From positions 359,270,729 to 359,334,728 of the forward strand of contig NC_073303.1 in the NCBI RefSeq assembly GCF_027595985.1: 64,000 nt of DNA, written 5' to 3'. Below the pieces are notes generated by a model. It did no database searches and was not told the origin of the DNA. It was given only the letters and a program-made list of their open reading frames with translations. This document shows positions 11,959 to 24,240 of the stretch, piece by piece. The stretch comes from Sorex araneus. Its lineage: Eukaryota; Chordata; Mammalia; Eulipotyphla; Soricidae. The translations under genes were made by a program, and so were the position numbers. Numbering within the stretch: the stretch's first letter is position 1; each line of letters opens with the position of its first letter.

Positions 11959-12682
11959 ATGGGAAAGGGAGGTGAGATAGAGCCATCTTGCCAGTCCCTT
12001 AATCTCCTTCAGAGACATATCACCTAAAAATCATACACTGCTCTAGTATCGACTCTGCTAGGCTTTTATTTGGAGATCCTGGGGGAGGGGCTCCTCCCTA
12101 TCAACAGGGCTCAGAGTCTTCAGCCATTCTAAGCCTGACCCTGGAGGTCTAGGGCAGGTGACTAGCATGTTGGTGACCGGCACGTTGAGTATGTTCCCCT
12201 CATCTCAGACAGGTGCTGGGGATTTGTAGGGTATGACCTCTTTGGTCGCAGTGGGTACTTGGTGTAGGGTTGGGTGGAGTAGCAAGGCCTGTAATAGTGA
12301 TGGACGCGACCCACTCCACCTCGTTGGCCCAGGAATCCTTGAAGAAGGCCGCCAGTCTCATGGCCATTTTGGTCTCTACTTGAACACACTGATGTTGGCG
12401 AGTACCACCGGTGGCTCACACTTGCATGTGGGTCATTAACACAAATTGCAGCATCAGTGCCAACGTGTTAATTTTATTGGTAGCAAAGAAGGAAAATGAG
12501 TAGCAAAAGAATTTACGACCCATTCATTTGGCTGGTTCACTCTCTCAGCACAGACAGAATTTTCTAAATTATCCCTTTGAATCACTTTGGAGTTTTACTA
12601 AAAGCCTTGGGTCTGTGCAGCGTAGTAATGAGAGCTTGATTTTCCTTTATAAGTTGAGAGGACAATTTTAAAAGGGGATGCG

Positions 12683-12868
12683 GAGCCGGAGAAGTAATAC
12701 AGCACAGTAAGTGCTTGCTTGCCTTGCTTGCTTTGCACCCTTGCTTGCGTTGCACCCATGTCCCAGGTTCCATTTCAGGGATTGAGTTCTGCCATGTGTG
12801 AGCCCTCAGGACAGAGCCAGGAATAAGCCCTGACACCACCAGATGTGGCCCCCCAAACAAAAAAAAGC
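12683..12868 (+). mobile_element. shrew-type SINE, type A, with internal expansion
   Basis: Within the head the ttgccttgcttgctt segment is repeated imperfectly about three times (about 12715-12755), lengthening the copy by roughly 35 bases. Confidence 0.8.
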
Positions 12869-14001
12869 ATTTGTGGCTCCGTACAATTTTTGAACATGAG
12901 GCAGTGCAAGATCTGGAAATGGATTCCTTTGGAACTAGGGTTGCAGTCTCCACGATCCCAGTCTGAAGACGGTTTAAGACATTCTCGGGTACCGGAGAGG
13001 AGACCCACTCGTGAGGACTAGTGGGTGAGACATGTGTGTGGCAAGCTGGGAGGGCGACAGTTTCTGGGCAACAAGACTTCAGAAATGATTTCAGGGGGGC
13101 GGAGAGACCACTCAATGGGCAGCAGCGCACGTGTTTGCAGGCAGGAGGCCGGGCTGGATCGCCAGGCAATGCCAGGAAGGAATCCGACTGTCAGGGGTAA
13201 CCCCCCGCCCCCCACCCCTAGGGCCCGCGGTATTCAGCCCCACTCCTCCAAAGAAAGCCTGTGCAACTCGCTGATGGTCTCGCTGGGACACGCGACAGAA
13301 GTATTTCCTAGGCTGCTCGAATATGTTTTCGGGAACTTTAAAATAATACACCCCGTCCCGGGAAATCTTCCGATTAGGAAGTGTCGTGTCAAAAGCACAG
13401 CAATCGCCTTTTCCCTGGGACGAGTCGCGGGGCGGCCGGTGCCTTGAAACTCCTTTCCAAACCGAATCGCTCACCCGATGGGATGGGAACCACCCGCTGT
13501 TGGAGACACCTGGCCGGGCGGTCGGCTGGTACGTGCGATCCCTTGGCTGCCCGGTGCGGCGTCTGAGCGAGTCTCAGGCACCTTCGAGTCGGGCTGATGC
13601 CGGCGCCGCTGGAAAACCGTGTCTCCGCCCGCCCCCAGGAGCCCGGCCGCTCCAGCCCCTTCTCCCCGCGGCCCGAGCAGCTGCTCCGAGGGAGGGCCGG
13701 GGCCGCCGGCCCTTGGGAAAGGCCTTCCGGACGTGGCTGCCCGAGATGCCTTGCACGCGCTGCTCCGAGCACTTTTCCGCCCTCGGACCGGGACTCCCGG
13801 CCCGCGCCGGGGCCAGGCCCGGAGTCCCGGCCGCTCGGTGAGCGCCTGCGCAGAGGGACCCTCCCTCCCGTCACTCGGGGCTGGGAGGCGGGGGCGGGCA
13901 GGAGAAAGGAAAGCGGCGCGGGGCGGAGGGGGGCGGAGGGGGGCGGGGGGGGGGAAAAGGGCCAAACCCTGAAATTACCCGGATGTGGTCTCCGCGCGCG
14001 C

Positions 14002-14451
14002 ATGCTCAGTGGCCTCCCGACAAGTTGGCAGCAACAACACGGCCGCGGTTGTCGCCGCCGCTGCGGTAACGGGGCGGCTCGGGTGGCGGAGCCCGCGCTC
14101 CGGCCCGCTGGCTGTCGGCGCGGAGGCGCCTTCCGCCCGGCCCGGGGCTGCGCGGCCTTCCCGGGGGCGGGAGCGGCCGAGAGGCCCCGGCTCCCCCCGC
14201 CCGCCCGCCGCTCCACCCCGGCCCGCACACTCCGCCCCCCGCCGCGGGGCGGCCCGGGAGCTCGAGGCGGCCCGGCCCGCGCGGGCAGCGGCGCGGCGCC
14301 CAGCGAGGGGCGGCCCGGCTCGGACGCCTCAGGGCGGGGGCGGAGGCGCGCTGCGGGGCCGCGGGCGGAGCGACGGGCCCGGCGCCCCCGCGGACGAGCG
14401 GCGGCGGCGGCGGCAGAGCGGCGGCGTCCCCCGGCCAGCGCCCGCGTCCAG
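14002..14451 (+). other. SMAD4: SMAD4 non-coding exon 1 (5'UTR)
   Basis: The start atgctcagtggcctcccgac and following gttggcagcaacaacacgg resemble the 5' end of human SMAD4 mRNA as I recall it. The exon ends cgtccag at 14451 before donor gtaacg. The true transcription start may lie somewhat upstream or downstream. The exon has CGG-rich runs (about 14399-14427). It carries an AUG at 14002 that opens a long upstream reading frame, described in the findings. Confidence 0.82.
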
Positions 14452-15007
14452 GTAACGCGCCCGGGTCCCCTCCCCTCGGCCCGCTCGGGGCCCGCGCACC
14501 CCGCCCCGGGGCGGGCTGCGGGCGGCGGGGCGCGCGCGCGCGCGGGCGGGCGGCCGGCCGGGCCGTCCCGAGGCGGCGACCCGAGGGCCCCGGCGGGCGG
14601 GTCGGGTCGGGCCGGGCCTCCCGCGGGCGGGGGGTGGGGGGGAACCGCCGCCGCCGCCGCGGGGATCGCGCCCTCCGGCCCGGGCCCTGGCGCTCGGCGG
14701 CTCCCGAGTTCCCCCGGCGAGGGCGTCCCGCGCCGCCCGCTCTTTGTTGTCGGCGGCGGAGTTTCCCGGCCGCGCCGGGCCCCGCGCGGGCTCCTCGGAG
14801 GGGGCCGCCCCCGAGCCCGGTCGCCCGCGGTGCCAGCCCGCGGCGCTCCTCGGGCCCCGGCCCGGCCGGCGCTTTGTCCCCTCCGCCCGCGCCCCGCGCC
14901 CCGCGCCCGCCGCGCGCCTGCCCGGGGGCGGCTCCGGAGGGGGGTTTGTTTACTTTGCGGCGCGGCGCGTGTGGGGAGGGGGACCCCCGCCCCGGGCCGT
15001 GAGAGCG

Positions 15008-15050
15008 CGCGTGTGCGTGTGCGTGTGTGCGTGTGTGTGTGTGTGTGTGT
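15008..15050. repeat. (GT)n microsatellite in the CpG island
   Basis: A GT tract with interspersed GC steps, about 43 bases, inside the GC-rich start of intron 1. It is a possible Z-DNA former. Confidence 0.9.
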
Positions 15051-16375
15051 CGTCGGCCGTGACAGGTCTCTCGGGGGCCCCGGCCGAACCCCAGTTCCTC
15101 CTCGGAGAAGCGCCGGTCGCCCGCGCGGGACCTCGGCTCCGTCTCCACCTGGGGGAAGCGGCCCGTGGGTCGGGGTCCGGGAGCCGTGCGCGAGAAGCGC
15201 CGGGCTGAGGGCGGAAAGCAGTGTTCGCGAGTCCGCCTCGACTTTTTCTTTCTTCCTTTTTTTTTTTTTTTTAACCCCTAAAGACTTGTGTGTTGCGTCT
15301 TGGCGAAATTTCGCGAATGATCTTTTGCACTTTTTTTTTTTTTTGCCTGAGTTGCCATCCTGTTAGTGGTCTCAGCAGCAGCCTGATTATTCTGGTGTTT
15401 GAAAAGTAGGATCAGTGCTTTTTTTTTGGCTGGCAGAAACCATTTGGTCGCCACGAGCAAGGTACATGGATGCTTCGTCGTTCACAAAGCGATTCGGTTG
15501 AGAACGTTGAGTCTGAATAATTTTTACAGCAGGTTTTGTGAGTTGCCTTCCCTTTGTTGTACGGAGACGGAGTATTATTTTAAGTCTGATGAGATAGATA
15601 GGGTCGGGAATTCGAAAGCGTAACTTTCTACTTAGAGACCTTTTTTTTTTTTTTTGAAAAACCTGTTTGGGTGAGTACATGACATTCTCACCGGTTGAGA
15701 TAATTAACATTTTAAGGTGATTTCCCTTTCAGTGTATCTTTCATTAAATTGCCAGGATTTTGTTTTTCTTAAGTGTGGGTTTGTTACAGAACAACTACAA
15801 TATAGGCGAGCCGAGTTAAGTGGTCAAGACTTGGGAGTATTAAGTTTAGGCTTAAAGGTGAATGAATTTTGTAGGCTTAAGTTGTTGGAATTAAAACCAA
15901 AAGCCTTTCTAGAGAAAATTGATACATCATTTTCCGAGGAGTCTATTACTGTAAGTGCCTTTTTAAAAAACATTGCTTTCCAGGTTTTTGGGTAAGGTTG
16001 CTTTTAAAGAGGCATGGCATCTTAATATTTAAAATTTTGAAGCTAGAGTGCCTAAGTAGAAACTTCTCTGTTTAAATATACACATTGTAAATCTTACGCA
16101 TAGGGAAAAAATGTTAACTGCTTCTAGATCTAATGAAAGTTTGTACTCAGAAGAAAGTCACTGAAATTATCTCGAGTTAAGTTTTATGTGGATCATTGAC
16201 CTTTTCTGACGGATTTGCTGCGTGAAGCATTTCTGCTTATACAAGGAAGCGGCAAATCTTAGTTTCAAAAACTTATGCTTAAAGTACATTGTATTTGGGC
16301 TATTGTTTCTCCATTTGTGTGTGAATTCTTAAAATTTTTTTTTCATTCCCCTTCAGTTTTCCTCCACCCCAAATT

Positions 16376-16570
16376 AAAGAGCAAGTATTAAAGTAATTTA
16401 TGCTGCCCAGTCACACTCTAGCTCTCCAGCTTGAAAGCTGTTTTATCTGATTGAGCCGGTGTTATAGTAACATCATTAGACACTATTCTAATTGAGCTGT
16501 GAATTGCTGAGGCCTCTACAGGGCAGTTAACCCTGTAGGATCTGTTTCTCCCATTAATTTAGCATGCATA
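16376..16570. promoter_or_regulatory. candidate conserved non-coding element
   Basis: Repeat-free and of mixed composition, with several homeodomain-like TAAT cores (ctaattgagctg, cccattaatttagc) and a ttagcatgcatatttag stretch close together. This is a sequence impression only. Conservation has not been tested. Confidence 0.25.
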
Positions 16571-16739
16571 TTTAGTCTTGTCTAAAACTTAGTCTATTTT
16601 GGCGAGAACAGAGTACATTTTTCTTGTACTATGTTTAAATGATTATTCTGCTTCAGATTTATTTTGTCCTCTGTCTAGTGCGTAACAATTGCTTTTTGTT
16701 TTTCACTCAGTGATTTTAGAGTGGATAGTTCTTTAAAAG

Positions 16740-16774
<35 letters not shown>

Positions 16775-16780
16775 TATCAT
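16740..16780. repeat. (CAT)n microsatellite
   Basis: About 13 CAT/ATC triplets with one interruption, next to a SINE copy. The His-run open frame over it is spurious. Confidence 0.93.
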
Positions 16781-16785
16781 TTTCG

Positions 16786-16918
16786 TATTGGGGTGATGGT
16801 TGGTGGTGCCCAGAGGTTACTCCTGGCTCTGTGCTCAGGGATCATTTTTGGCAGAGCTCCAGGGACCGCATGGGGTGCAAGCAGTCGCTTGCAAGACAAC
16901 TGCTGACTCTCTGGTCCC
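16786..16918 (-). mobile_element. shrew-type SINE, type A, diverged
   Basis: Reverse copy with gttactcctggctctgtgct and a degenerate head ending ctctggtccc. Confidence 0.8.
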
Positions 16919-17875
16919 TAAACTTCCAAAATTAATTACTTCACAAATTGCGCACATTTGATTGCCTTTTCCCCCTTTAAATTGTGTAGTTGTGATCAAT
17001 CTTTGTTTTGCTTAATTAAAACAAAAGGTCATGCTTAGATCATGCTTGACCTAAGAGGTCATGCTTAGATCATGTATAAAACTAACTTGACTAAAACAAT
17101 TTTGTTATTTTACACACTGTAGGTATTACAGCAGTGTAATACAGAATTTAGTTCAGTTTTGTTTCATGATCTGATTTTAGGCTTTCTGCCCAACAAGTGA
17201 TGAAAAATTATTTAAAACTAGAAATTCAAATCATTGACAAGGAAGCATAGGACTATTCACTTTGACCACTGATAACATTTGCATCATCATGTGTCAAAAA
17301 TTTATGTCTATTGTATGTATAACTTATACCCCCTGGTGCCTTTTCTTGCACGAAATATGCAGTTTACCCTAGTGCCATTCCTAGCCCCTTTTAAACACAT
17401 ACTTGATAATGAGTCAGATTTAGAATTTTTGGATTTTTTTTCTCATTATAAAATGTGTAATTTTGGCAATGGAAAATGTGGCTGAATTTCAGTTTCTCAG
17501 GAACAAGGTATTTTCGGTTGTGTCACCTTGACACTATTCTGTGGTGTGATTGGCATCTGAGAAAATTTGTTTTAATCATGAGTTGGATAAAAACTAGGGT
17601 AATGCTTATGCATGTAAAAACTAAGATGATGCTCAGAATCATGTCTTAATTATTTGCTACTACAAATTATACATTAGATCAGATTGATAACTGCTAGAGA
17701 CTAGTTATAGAGTGTCTATTGTTACATCTTAATCAATTTGCAATAACTGGTAATTTAAATTCCTTTGAGCTCAAGGACTGTATTTCATTAATTACATTTG
17801 AATAATTTTTTGTTTTGTTTGTAACAGTTTGGAAAACGTGTAACCATTTGGGCTTTTTTTCTCCTAAAGTTAAAG

Positions 17876-18040
17876 GCAGTGGTTCTCAACCTTGACTGCA
17901 CTTTGTAATCTCTTGGGGACCTTTACAAAATATTGATGACTGGATTCCACTCCCAGAAATTGTAATTCACTTGGTCTGGGGTTGCAGCCAGATCGTAATT
18001 CTAAAGTGGTTAATCCTTGAGGGTCCTCTAACTTTTAGGG
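17876..18040 (+). mobile_element. MER5-type non-autonomous DNA transposon
   Basis: cagtggttctcaaccttgac at the left end, a gtaatctcttggggaccttt segment, actggattccactcccag, then ttggtctggggttgcagcc. This is the arrangement of MER5 (hAT-Charlie) elements shared by placental mammals. The right terminal inverted repeat is degraded. Confidence 0.82.
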
Positions 18041-18812
18041 AGGGAATGGTCTCACTTTACAATTCTTTAAAATAGTGATACACATATGCACAGTGTAACT
18101 TTTTATCCAGTTTACTACTCACTGTAATTTACTTATTGTAAGTTACTGTAATTTACTAACTTAGATGAAGAAGTTGCCACATTAGTTTATCTATCCTCTA
18201 TCCTCTCTTCCTTTTGACCAGTCTTCCTTTTTTCCTTCTCTTAATTTCCAGTTCATTTGAACTGCAGCAAATTTTAGGAAGTCATATTTCCTACCATGAG
18301 AAGTTAGTATATATATATCATTACTGTTATAAATAGGAAGCTGATCTTCTTTTAAAGTACTCTAAAATGCTTATTTGGGTTCCTTTTAGAGACTGATGAC
18401 TTTGTTTAGATGCCAAAATTAACATCTAAACTCTTAATGGGACTTGGTCTAAGGTAGTTAATCTGTTTGAAAACCATAAATTTTTTTAAAGCTACCAATT
18501 AACTGATCACTTCTCTGGTTCCTGAGAGGCAAGTTACATTGATTGAGCTTTTGCTGTTAGGAGTTAATTTGTACACTGAGACAGTTGCTCACCAAGCCTA
18601 ATTAGTTGTTCTCTTAAGATCACCTAAGGGGCATGTCCATTTCTTCATTTACAAAACATGAAGGTAGTGCCCACGTCTCTGGAGGATCTATTAAGACCTA
18701 AAACAGTATTCTTTGTCCTGGCTTCACTCCCCAGTCTATTGCACACACTGATTTAGAAAGGGAATGGAGTGGGGGAAGCATGAGAATCTGTATGATTAAA
18801 AGTGCCTCTTGC

Positions 18813-18983
18813 TGGGGCTGGAAAGATAGTACAGCAGCTAGGGCTCTTGGCCTTGCATGCAGCTGACCTGGGTTTGATCCCTGAGATGCCATGTGGTCCC
18901 CCAAGCCTGCCAGGAATGATTCTTGAGTGCAGAGCCAGGAGTAACCCAGAGCACTGCCGGGTCTGGCCCCAAAACTGAAAAAA
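18813..18983 (+). mobile_element. shrew-type SINE, type A
   Basis: Full-length copy: ggggctggaaagatagtac ... gacctgggtttgatccc ... gtctggccccaaaac. Confidence 0.92.
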
Positions 18984-19551
18984 GTACCTCTTGCTTTTTA
19001 AGGTTTTGTTTATTTAAGTATGCTTATCCTAATTACTTCATTTTGTTTAATATAGTACAGGCTTTGAGTTATGATTGGTACACTGGAATAATTTACTCAA
19101 AGTATCTGTTCCAATTTACATAGTTAGAGTTAAAATTTTAGTCATAATTTAAATGACTCCTACTGAATATTTTTCTTTTTGGTATAGTGTTACTTCTGTA
19201 TCACTGTGGATGAATATTTGCAATTTAGTTTTTTCAAGTTAAAATGTATTTCTAAATATCAAACTGATTAAGGATATTTATCCCTTGCTAATCACTAGTG
19301 AGTTCTTGAACATTTGCCATCAATTTATGACTAGTCACTGTATAATTGAATTGTTTGGTGAAAGGATGACCAGAGCTATTTAATGGGGTAAGATAGCCAG
19401 GAATTGTTCATTGTACATAAACATCTAATTAACTACATCTCTGCTCTAGCTACCTCCTACTGAAAAATTAGTTGAATTCTCTGTGTATAGATGACTAATA
19501 AGCATCTGGCCAAATAAAAAAATGATTTAACTTTTAAGTAATTTAGTTTTT

Positions 19552-19632
19552 TGGTTTTGTATGTCAGGAATCAAACCTAGGGCCTCATAGTGCAAAGTGT
19601 GTACTTGACCACTTAACTACATCCCTATTCCC
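19552..19632 (-). mobile_element. degenerate SINE head
   Basis: Reversed head-like text gtgtacttgaccacttaac preceded by aggaatcaaacctagg. Confidence 0.4.
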
Positions 19633-19750
19633 ATAGCCAGCTAGTTAATTGCACATTTTCTTATTTTGTAATTGTTTCACTACCTTTTTGGTGATTTTTG
19701 AGCCAAATTGTAGGTTAGATAAATACTTTGTGAAACTGATAGCACTTAAA

Positions 19751-19936
19751 CTTTTTTTTTTTTTTTTTTTTTTTTCTTTTTGCGTCACATCTGGCGATGC
19801 ACAGGGCTTACTCCTGGCTCTGCACTCAGGAATTACCCCCTGGTGCTCAGAGGACCATACGGGATGCTGGGAATCGAATCCGAGTTGGCCACGTGCAAGG
19901 CACACGCCCTACCCGCTGTGCTATTTCTCCAGCCCC
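19751..19936 (-). mobile_element. young shrew-type SINE, type A
   Basis: Long T-run, ctttttgcgtcacatctgg and a complete body, ending ctccagcccc. Confidence 0.95.
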
Positions 19937-19944
19937 AAAGTTTT

Positions 19945-20150
19945 TCTTTTTTTTTTAAAAAAAATTTTTTTTATTAGTTAATCACCATGAGGTACAGTTA
20001 CAGATTTACATATTTTTGTGCTTGTGTTTCAGTTATACAATGCTCGAGTACCCATCCCTCCACCAGTGCCCGTTCTCCATCACCTATGATTCCAGTATCC
20101 CCCACCCCTTGTGGCAGGGCATTCCCCTTTGTTCTCTCTCCTTATCTTAA
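19945..20150 (-). mobile_element. L1 3'UTR fragment, reverse
   Basis: Same order as the defined L1 at 907-1614: a T-rich run, attagttaatcaccatgagg, cagttacagatttacat, then catccctccaccagtgccc and gtggcagggcattcccc. It ends after the 3'UTR. Confidence 0.85.
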
Positions 20151-20629
20151 ACTTTTTAAAGGTAGAGCCCTATTCTTGATTTTCATGAGCGGAAGTAGGC
20201 TAACTAGCAGGAATTCTGATAGTGTTCCTTTTGAAAGAATAAGCTTGATCTCTGTGTCTCCACTGGGAGCCTTATGGTCCCAGGTGGACTCCCACTATAT
20301 ACCAAGGGGACCTCAGATGAAAAAAAAAATCACAGAAATGGGGGACTATGGCTTGAAACTGGGTGGGAGGGGTGTGCATCTGGTTGAATGGGAGACCATA
20401 GGAAGGAAGCAAAGTTAGAAGGGGGCCGTGGTCATAAAAAGGTTCAGAAGCACTGCACTAAATGTTTTGGTAGTCTTCATTTAAAAGGTTATAATAAGTT
20501 TTGTTTGTTTCTTTTCAGTTATCGAGGGTTTTTGATTCACGATATTTTTTCAATCTCTTGGTGATCCTCCTAATGCTTTTAGGAAGTTTACAAAGTCAAA
20601 GGTTTAGAAGCAAAACAAAAAAGGGACAA

Positions 20630-20747
20630 GAGGGGATATGGATGAACTGGGTTTAATCCTGGACAACCCAGATCCCCTGACTTCAGCCAGGAGTGATCTC
20701 TGAGCACAGCCCCTGGTGTATCCCCCAAATTGAAACAAAGTCCAAAA
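20630..20747 (+). mobile_element. diverged SINE fragment
   Basis: ctgggtttaatcctggacaa followed by ccaggagtgatctctgagc. The head is partly missing. Confidence 0.65.
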
Positions 20748-20772
20748 GTTTTTATTAAAACTGACATGTTTG

Positions 20773-20926
20773 GGGCTGGAGTGATAGCACAGCGGGTAGG
20801 GCGTTTGCCTTGCACGCGGCCGACCCAGGTTCGATTCCCAGCATCCCATATGGTCCCCTGAGCACCACCAGGAGTAATTCCTGTGCATCGCCAGGTGTGA
20901 CCCAAAAAGCAAACAAAACAAAACAA
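20773..20926 (+). mobile_element. young shrew-type SINE, type A
   Basis: Full copy with a head close to the family consensus and an A-rich tail. Flanked by aaaactgacatgtttg at 20757-20772 and 20927-20942. Confidence 0.96.
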
Positions 20927-21700
20927 AAAACTGACATGTTTGCCTTTTTGATGAAATGGCATTGGCACCAGTGGTGAAGTAGCAGCAGCAGTAGGTAAAT
21001 CACTGAAACATTTACTTGAGTCTAGGTAGTGACACCCAACTAGAAGCATCCTTACTGGAGCGTCCCTGCCAGACACTGTTAAGTGTTGGGTCATGGGTAG
21101 GAATCAGTTTCACTTAATATTCTTGGTGAAGCAATAAAATGTCTTAATTTTTAAAATTTCCATCCTGGAGTGCATGTCTTTTCAGTGTGATTAAATGTAT
21201 GTGTGTATTACATTTATTACATTTATTAGGGGCCACCCCTAAAAGTTTTGGTGGAGGAATCAGGACACTCCAGGCAGCACTTGGTTTGGTGGTGGTGCAA
21301 CCTGATGGTTCCTTGCTCAGTTGACAGTGCTTTCTCAGACCCCACCAGTGCCCTTGCAGTGGTGCTCTCTGCCTTCAGACTACACCCTGTGGTGCTGTGG
21401 TGGGGTGGGGGAAGGGTTCTGCCACTTGAGCTAGAGATAATTCTTTAGTTATTTGCTGCCTGTTTTTTTAAAAAATATTTATTTTGGTAAATTAAACTGC
21501 TTTTAGTTTTGAAAGTTGACAGATAAATCATAGTTACTCAGATTTGGGTGTTTGGCAGATATTTTCTTGACAATGACTGATAAAAGCCTACCATTTTAGG
21601 AAGAAATGATTTGTTGTTAATGATAAAATCTGATCTTTGAAGTGAAAATTTTGTTTTTGGAAAACATGCATCTGCTTTTATGGCCTTGTCAGCATTTCAA

Positions 21701-21932
21701 CCACTGTTATCCTGTTGCTCATTGATTTGCTCAAGCGGGTAACAGTAACATCTCCATGTGAGACTTGTTACTATTTTTGGCATGTTGAATACGCCACGGG
21801 TAGCTTGCCAGGCTCTGCCGTGCGGGTGAGATACTCTTGGTAGCTTGCCAGGCACTCCGAGAGGGGCGGAGGAATCGAACATGGGTTGGCCATGTGCAAG
21901 GCAAACGCCCTACCCGCTGTGCTATCGCTCCA
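21701..21932 (-). mobile_element. shrew-type SINE, type B
   Basis: cactgttatcctgttgctc, ggcatgttgaatacgcc and a reversed head. Short flanking repeats agcatttcaa / agcattttaa suggest the target duplication. Confidence 0.93.
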
Positions 21933-22614
21933 GCATTTTAATATTTAAAATATTTTTCTGATGAAGTTGGTGGTGATACTAAGGAATATGATTGAAGTAT
22001 ATATTTATGCTTTGAATAAATCTCCTATATGTGCATCACATATTGGTCTTTCAGAAAAGATACTGATTGAGGAAGTAATACAAATCTTCCAAGTGTTGGC
22101 AAATTTACTTGCCTTATATAAACAAATAATATATACATAACATTATTTGCTTAACATATAAAATATATGAATATGCATGGGTAGGTGATTCCTGAAATAG
22201 AAACCATGGGATTTTTATATAACAGAGCCAGAAAGTTTACTGATACTGTTTCAGATTCCACATTGCCGCTAATCTTTAAGAAGTGCTATTTGTTGAATTT
22301 TGGTATTGAATAAAAGATGAATGCTAGTATTTAAAATGGCTATTAAAATATGCTTCTCACTTTGAATTATTTATCTATATGAGACGCATTTTCTTCATAT
22401 ACTTTAACCAAAACACTATATGGCAACTGATTGAATGCAGAATCAGATATGAGAATGCAACTATTTCTTTTTAAGCTATATGTGAAAGAGACTTGCAGAA
22501 ATAGGAAATAGTGTTATTCTGCATACTGAGTTTTGGAAAATAATCACATTTCACAGAACATTATATTAACTCAATGGGTTTATTGCGTTAAATGAATATA
22601 ATTATTTTAACTTG

Positions 22615-22810
22615 GGGGGGGTGGGGTGTCTTCAGTCAGTGCTCAGGAAGCCTGGGAACCTCGCTCAGTGATTCTTAGCCGGGGTTGGTGAGGGTTCAAT
22701 GTAAGGAGGCCCTGAAGGGTGCTGCTCAGACTTTGGTGCCAGGGGTGACTCAGGCCACCTCCAGCAGTGTTCACTTAGAGAGCACCCACACTTGACAGTG
22801 TTTGGGAGCC
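22615..22810 (-). mobile_element. older SINE-like repeat (third family)
   Basis: gtcagtgctcaggaagcctg and ccaggggtgactcaggccac echo the copies near 6480 and 57045. Boundaries are unclear. Confidence 0.4.
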
Positions 22811-22829
22811 TCCAGTGCTGCACCCAATG

Positions 22830-23195
22830 ATGTGGGGGAACATGTTTAGTGATGAGGATGGAACATCATGCCATTTGCCACAACCTGAATGGAATTGAAG
22901 GATATCATGCAAAGTGAAATGGGGATGAAGAAAAAAGGTAAATACTAGATAATCTCTCATGCGTGGAATGTTGAAAAAGGCAAGACATTAGATTTTTCCT
23001 GGTGAAGACAAACCCCCAGTACTGCCAACAGAAGAGCCAGTGGGCTGCAGAAGTCCGGGTGGGGTGAGGGGAGGCCCTTGGGACAGTGGTGGAGGGTTAG
23101 AGACTCCCTGGTGGTAAGGATGGAGAAGTATAAGTCAATACTGAGGAAACTTATAAAATTGTTACTGTGATAAAAATTTTTAAAATAAAACGTAA
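22830..23195 (+). mobile_element. L1 3' end (ORF2 end plus 3'UTR)
   Basis: ccatttgccacaacctgaat, then ggatatcatgcaaagtgaaa and aataatctctcatgcgtgg are the L1 ORF2 terminus. A 3'UTR and an A-rich tail follow. Confidence 0.75.
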
Positions 23196-23244
23196 AGATA
23201 TAACTCATGTAAACAGTGGCTATTTATAATTTATAATTTATAAT

Positions 23245-23493
23245 TGGGGGTGAAGCAATAGCACAGCGGTAGGGCGTTCGCCTTTCACGTGGCCGACCTG
23301 AGTTCGATTCCTCCACCCCTCTCGGAGAGCCCGGCAAGCTACCGAGAGTATCAAGCCCACATGGCAGAGCCTGGCAAGCTACCCGTGGCGTATTGGATAT
23401 GCCAAAAACAGTAACAATAAGTCTCACAATGAGAGACGTTACTGGTGCCCGCTCAAACAAGTCGATGAGCAACAGGATGACAGTGACAGAGTT
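23245..23493 (+). mobile_element. shrew-type SINE, type B
   Basis: Head agcaatagcacagcggtagg, ctctcggagagcccggcaag, ggcgtattggatatgcc, and an end ggatgacagtgacag without A-tail. Confidence 0.94.
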
Positions 23494-24054
23494 TGTAAGT
23501 GCTGTAGATAGCCCTAGTGGTGGAGCACATAATTCACATCTTTGTGAATAAGGCCCTGAACTTGAACCCTAGTTCCATATGCCTGTTTTTCTAGCATCAT
23601 TAGTGTATTCCCTGTTTTAAAAAAAATGCCGAGGATATAAATAATGAAAGTTTGACACGTTATTTTTTTAATTTAAATTTAATTTTAAATTTATACTATT
23701 TTTCCTACTCTTTTTTTCTTGTTACTGTTGTGATTCAGGATCATACACACCTGGTCCTCATACACTTGTTTGCTGTGTTTGTACACATGCTTTCCAGGGG
23801 TTGCATATATTTTAGTTGTGGTGATCACAGGCATTGATCGCAGTGCTTACTGGGGATTGCATATGCCTGGTTGTCCTCTGGCAGATATTGGCCACTTTGT
23901 TGTGGTACCAGGGATCCCAAGTTACGGTGCCTCTGGGATTGCACTTAGGCCTGTGGAGAGATGCTGGGGAATCAGTTCCCATTTGTAGTGTCTAACTTTT
24001 AAGGTAGGTACTCTATCACTGACTATGCCCCTGACAAGCTGTTTTATTTATTTA

Positions 24055-24240
24055 TTGGGGGCGGGGGGGGGGGGTTGGGCCACAGCTGGTGATGCTTAGG
24101 GGCTATTCCTGGCTTGGCACTCAGGAGTGATCCCTGGTGGTCTTTGGGAAGAGCATGTATGGTGGTGTATGGTGCCAGTGATTGAACCAGAGACAGCTGT
24201 GTACAGAATAAACACTTTACCCTCTGTACTCTCTCCAGCC
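24055..24240 (-). mobile_element. diverged SINE, type A
   Basis: A G-run, then gggccacagctggtgatgc and a reversed head ending ctctctccagcc. Confidence 0.7.

Larger units (their letters stand above)
13390..15250. promoter_or_regulatory. SMAD4: CpG island with the SMAD4 promoter
   Basis: The base composition shifts abruptly to very GC-rich with dense CpG. There is no TATA box near exon 1. Stacked GC boxes (ggggcggagg type) lie at about 13919-13953 and an ETS-like acccggatgt at 13977-13986. NRF1-like sites lie at 13842-13853 (gcgcctgcgcag) and 13995-14006. This is a typical broad housekeeping promoter. Long open frames on both strands reflect GC richness. Transcription factor sites are sequence matches only. 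Confidence 0.9.

Noticed and set aside
13389-15366. Very long open frames on both strands (589, 380 and 279 codons)
   Set aside because: They overlap in several frames within a CpG island where stop codons are rare. Composition is Arg/Ala/Gly/Pro with no domain. Only the spliced upstream ORF is kept, as a finding.
20773-20860. tRNA gene candidates from SINE heads with B box ggttcgattcc
   Set aside because: The heads lack a full cloverleaf and acceptor stem and are always joined to the SINE body and tail.
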